This document shows, one piece after another, positions 6,505 through 7,781 of a stretch of DNA of 7,781 nucleotides. The translations under genes were made by a program, and so were the position numbers. This DNA comes from Myxococcota bacterium (lineage in GTDB: Bacteria > Myxococcota > UBA4151): contig JAPKCE010000077.1 of assembly GCA_028823075.1 (NCBI GenBank), positions 1 through 7,781 on the forward strand, written 5' to 3'. The stretch's first letter is position 1. The number at the start of each line of letters is the position of its first letter. The notes beneath the pieces are model-generated. The model had not been told where the DNA came from, searched no databases, and saw nothing but the letters and a program-made list of their open reading frames with translations.

Positions 6505-7781
6505 AACGTTTCGCAATGCTTGTTTTGGGGCTGCTGGCGGCGGTGTCGGTGGCAGCTCAAGATAGCCAGCCAGGCGACGCTTCTGCCGGAAGTCAACCAG
6601 CTAAAGCCGCTGAACCTTTGCTCGATGACCCTCCCGAGGCGGGTGCGGCTGTAGCTGAGGCGGCTAAGAAAAGCCCGGAGCAGCTAGCCAAAGAACAAGC
6701 GAAAAAAGAATTTGGCGAAACAGTCGAGCGCTTTCAAAAAATAGCTCAACAGTTTGACGCTGAAATTTTGGCCACCATCAATCGTGCCCGAGATGCTCGG
6801 ATGCGGCGCGTTGATATCGACTTCGAACAGCGAATCGTCGATCTCGAGCGCCGCGAGGCAGAGCAACGAAAGAGCGCTATTAAAGCCTTTGAAAACTTCG
6901 TGCAGCGTTACCCGTACGACAACGAGTATTCGCCCCAGGCGATGTTTCGTTTGGCGGAGTTATATTTTGAAGAGGCTAAATATGCCTACAACGCCGCCGA
7001 CGAAGAGTTCTCGGTGCAGTTGGAACTTTTTGAAGCTAAGAAAATTGGTAAAGAGCCTGATGCTCCGACGCTCGATCTGGCGAGGACAATCAAGCTCTAC
7101 GATACAATCCTGAAGCGTTTTCCGAAGTTTGAGCGTAATGACGGCGTTCAGTATCTCTTGGCCTTCTGCTTGGAGGAGACAGGCGAGTTTGAGCGCAGTC
7201 TCACTAATTACGAGCAGTTGGTGACGAATTTTCCTGACAGTAATTTTGTGCCTGAGGTTTGGCTGCGAATCGGCGAGAACCACTTTACCGAAGACCGTCT
7301 ATGCGAGGCGCTCGACGCTTATCGTCAGGTACTCAATAATCCGGAATCTTCCTGGTATGACAAGGCTTTGTACAAGGTTGCTTGGACCCATTACCGGCTC
7401 GACCGGTTTGACGCGGCCTATAAGCGCTTCATGGAGCTCATTGATTTTTCGGATAAGAAAGCTGAGGAGACAGGTCAAAGCGGTTCCGACTTGCGTCGGG
7501 AGGCCGTGCAATACGTTGCCGTCGCCGCGGTGGAGCAGGGCTGGGGCCGCCCAGCGACAGGCGAAGACTTAGCGAGTTGTTCTGCGGTTATCGCTCAGGA
7601 TGAAGCCTGGGACGAGAAGCAGGCTGAATTAATGGACGAGTACGATGCAGCTGGAACGAGCGTTCCGGAGGTGCCGGCCATCGACAGGCTTGAGCAGATG
7701 TTCGCCGCTGTCGGCGAAAGAACCTATCAGCGCGAAGTCTATCTCGAGGTAGCAAAGGTACTTTTCGACCAGGCTGCCTGG
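6501..7781 (+). CDS. Exported TPR protein, 5' part (runs off the right edge)
   Basis: The frame is open from GTG 6501 to the last base: 427 codons with no stop, so the gene is partial at its 3' end. Translation gives a signal peptide, MKRFAMLVLGLLAAVSVAA, cleaved near A19|Q20. A Pro/Ala/Glu-rich linker follows (about 20-65), then a charged helical stretch (about 66-124) and TPRs at about 125-158 (AIKAFENFVQRYPYDNEYS), 196-247 (IKLYDTILKRFPKFERND, then GVQYLLAFCLEETGEFERSL), 249-285 (EVWLRIGENHFTEDRLCEA) and 286-319 (SSWYDKALYKVAWTHYRLDR). Repeats of the form YP-x(4-7)-A-x-x-LAE-x-YF resemble those of the periplasmic TPR proteins CpoB/YbgF and BamD and of large myxobacterial TPR proteins. There is no lipobox Cys. 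Its start overlaps the upstream TGA (GTGA), so the two are very likely translated in concert. The role is probably scaffolding in the periplasm or envelope; the specific function is unknown. Confidence 0.88.
   Translation, partial: MKRFAMLVLGLLAAVSVAAQDSQPGDASAGSQPAKAAEPLLDDPPEAGAAVAEAAKKSPEQLAKEQAKKEFGETVERFQKIAQQFDAEILATINRARDARMRRVDIDFEQRIVDLERREAEQRKSAIKAFENFVQRYPYDNEYSPQAMFRLAELYFEEAKYAYNAADEEFSVQLELFEAKKIGKEPDAPTLDLARTIKLYDTILKRFPKFERNDGVQYLLAFCLEETGEFERSLTNYEQLVTNFPDSNFVPEVWLRIGENHFTEDRLCEALDAYRQVLNNPESSWYDKALYKVAWTHYRLDRFDAAYKRFMELIDFSDKKAEETGQSGSDLRREAVQYVAVAAVEQGWGRPATGEDLASCSAVIAQDEAWDEKQAELMDEYDAAGTSVPEVPAIDRLEQMFAAVGERTYQREVYLEVAKVLFDQAAW

Noticed and set aside
1..7781. CRISPR arrays, insertion sequences, phage genes or attachment sites
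   Set aside because: I found no spaced repeats, transposase or integrase motifs, and no duplicated tRNA end downstream of the tRNA-Leu. Codon use and strand are uniform, which argues against a mobile element here.

Overview
The window reads as a gene-dense, all-plus-strand piece of a bacterial chromosome of moderate GC content. It looks Gram-negative: LspA, several exported proteins with signal peptidase I-type signal peptides, and tetratricopeptide (TPR) proteins rich in coiled coil. The best taxonomic guess is the former Deltaproteobacteria (Myxococcota or Bradymonadota-like). This rests on a resemblance, judged from memory, of LspA and the three exported proteins to myxobacterial proteins, and on a Roadblock/LC7 protein next to TPR envelope genes. 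No marker here proves it.

Region 1 (2-2724) is a secretion and lipoprotein-maturation pair. The 3' two-thirds of secA, the preprotein translocase ATPase, enters from the left edge with its 5' part missing. Its stop codon overlaps the start of lspA, the lipoprotein signal peptidase, by one base. SecA drives prolipoproteins through SecYEG, and LspA cleaves them after lipidation.

Region 2 (2755-3313) holds a class II tRNA-Leu with anticodon CAA and a genomically encoded CCA. It sits 30 nt after lspA and 31 nt before a 146-aa Roadblock/LC7-like protein. I see no convincing terminator on either side of the tRNA, so it may be transcribed within a longer unit and released by RNase processing.

Region 3 (3397-7781) is an operon-like run of three exported proteins. 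The first is a 250-aa protein with an acidic linker, a short coiled coil and a conserved-looking beta-rich C-terminal domain. The second is a 782-aa protein with N-terminal TPRs and a long C-terminal coiled coil. The third is a TPR protein with at least 427 residues that runs off the right edge. The last two junctions are tight: a 6-nt gap and a 4-nt GTGA overlap. The gene at 6501 starts with GTG and lacks a stop codon in the window, so an ATG-to-stop search would miss it.

Together the window links Sec export and lipoprotein processing to a set of periplasmic or envelope scaffold proteins, with a small-GTPase-regulator-type Roadblock protein between them. The three exported genes plus the Roadblock gene are the best candidate here for an under-described system, possibly an envelope-spanning assembly related to the myxobacterial Agl/Glt machinery. 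That link is inference.
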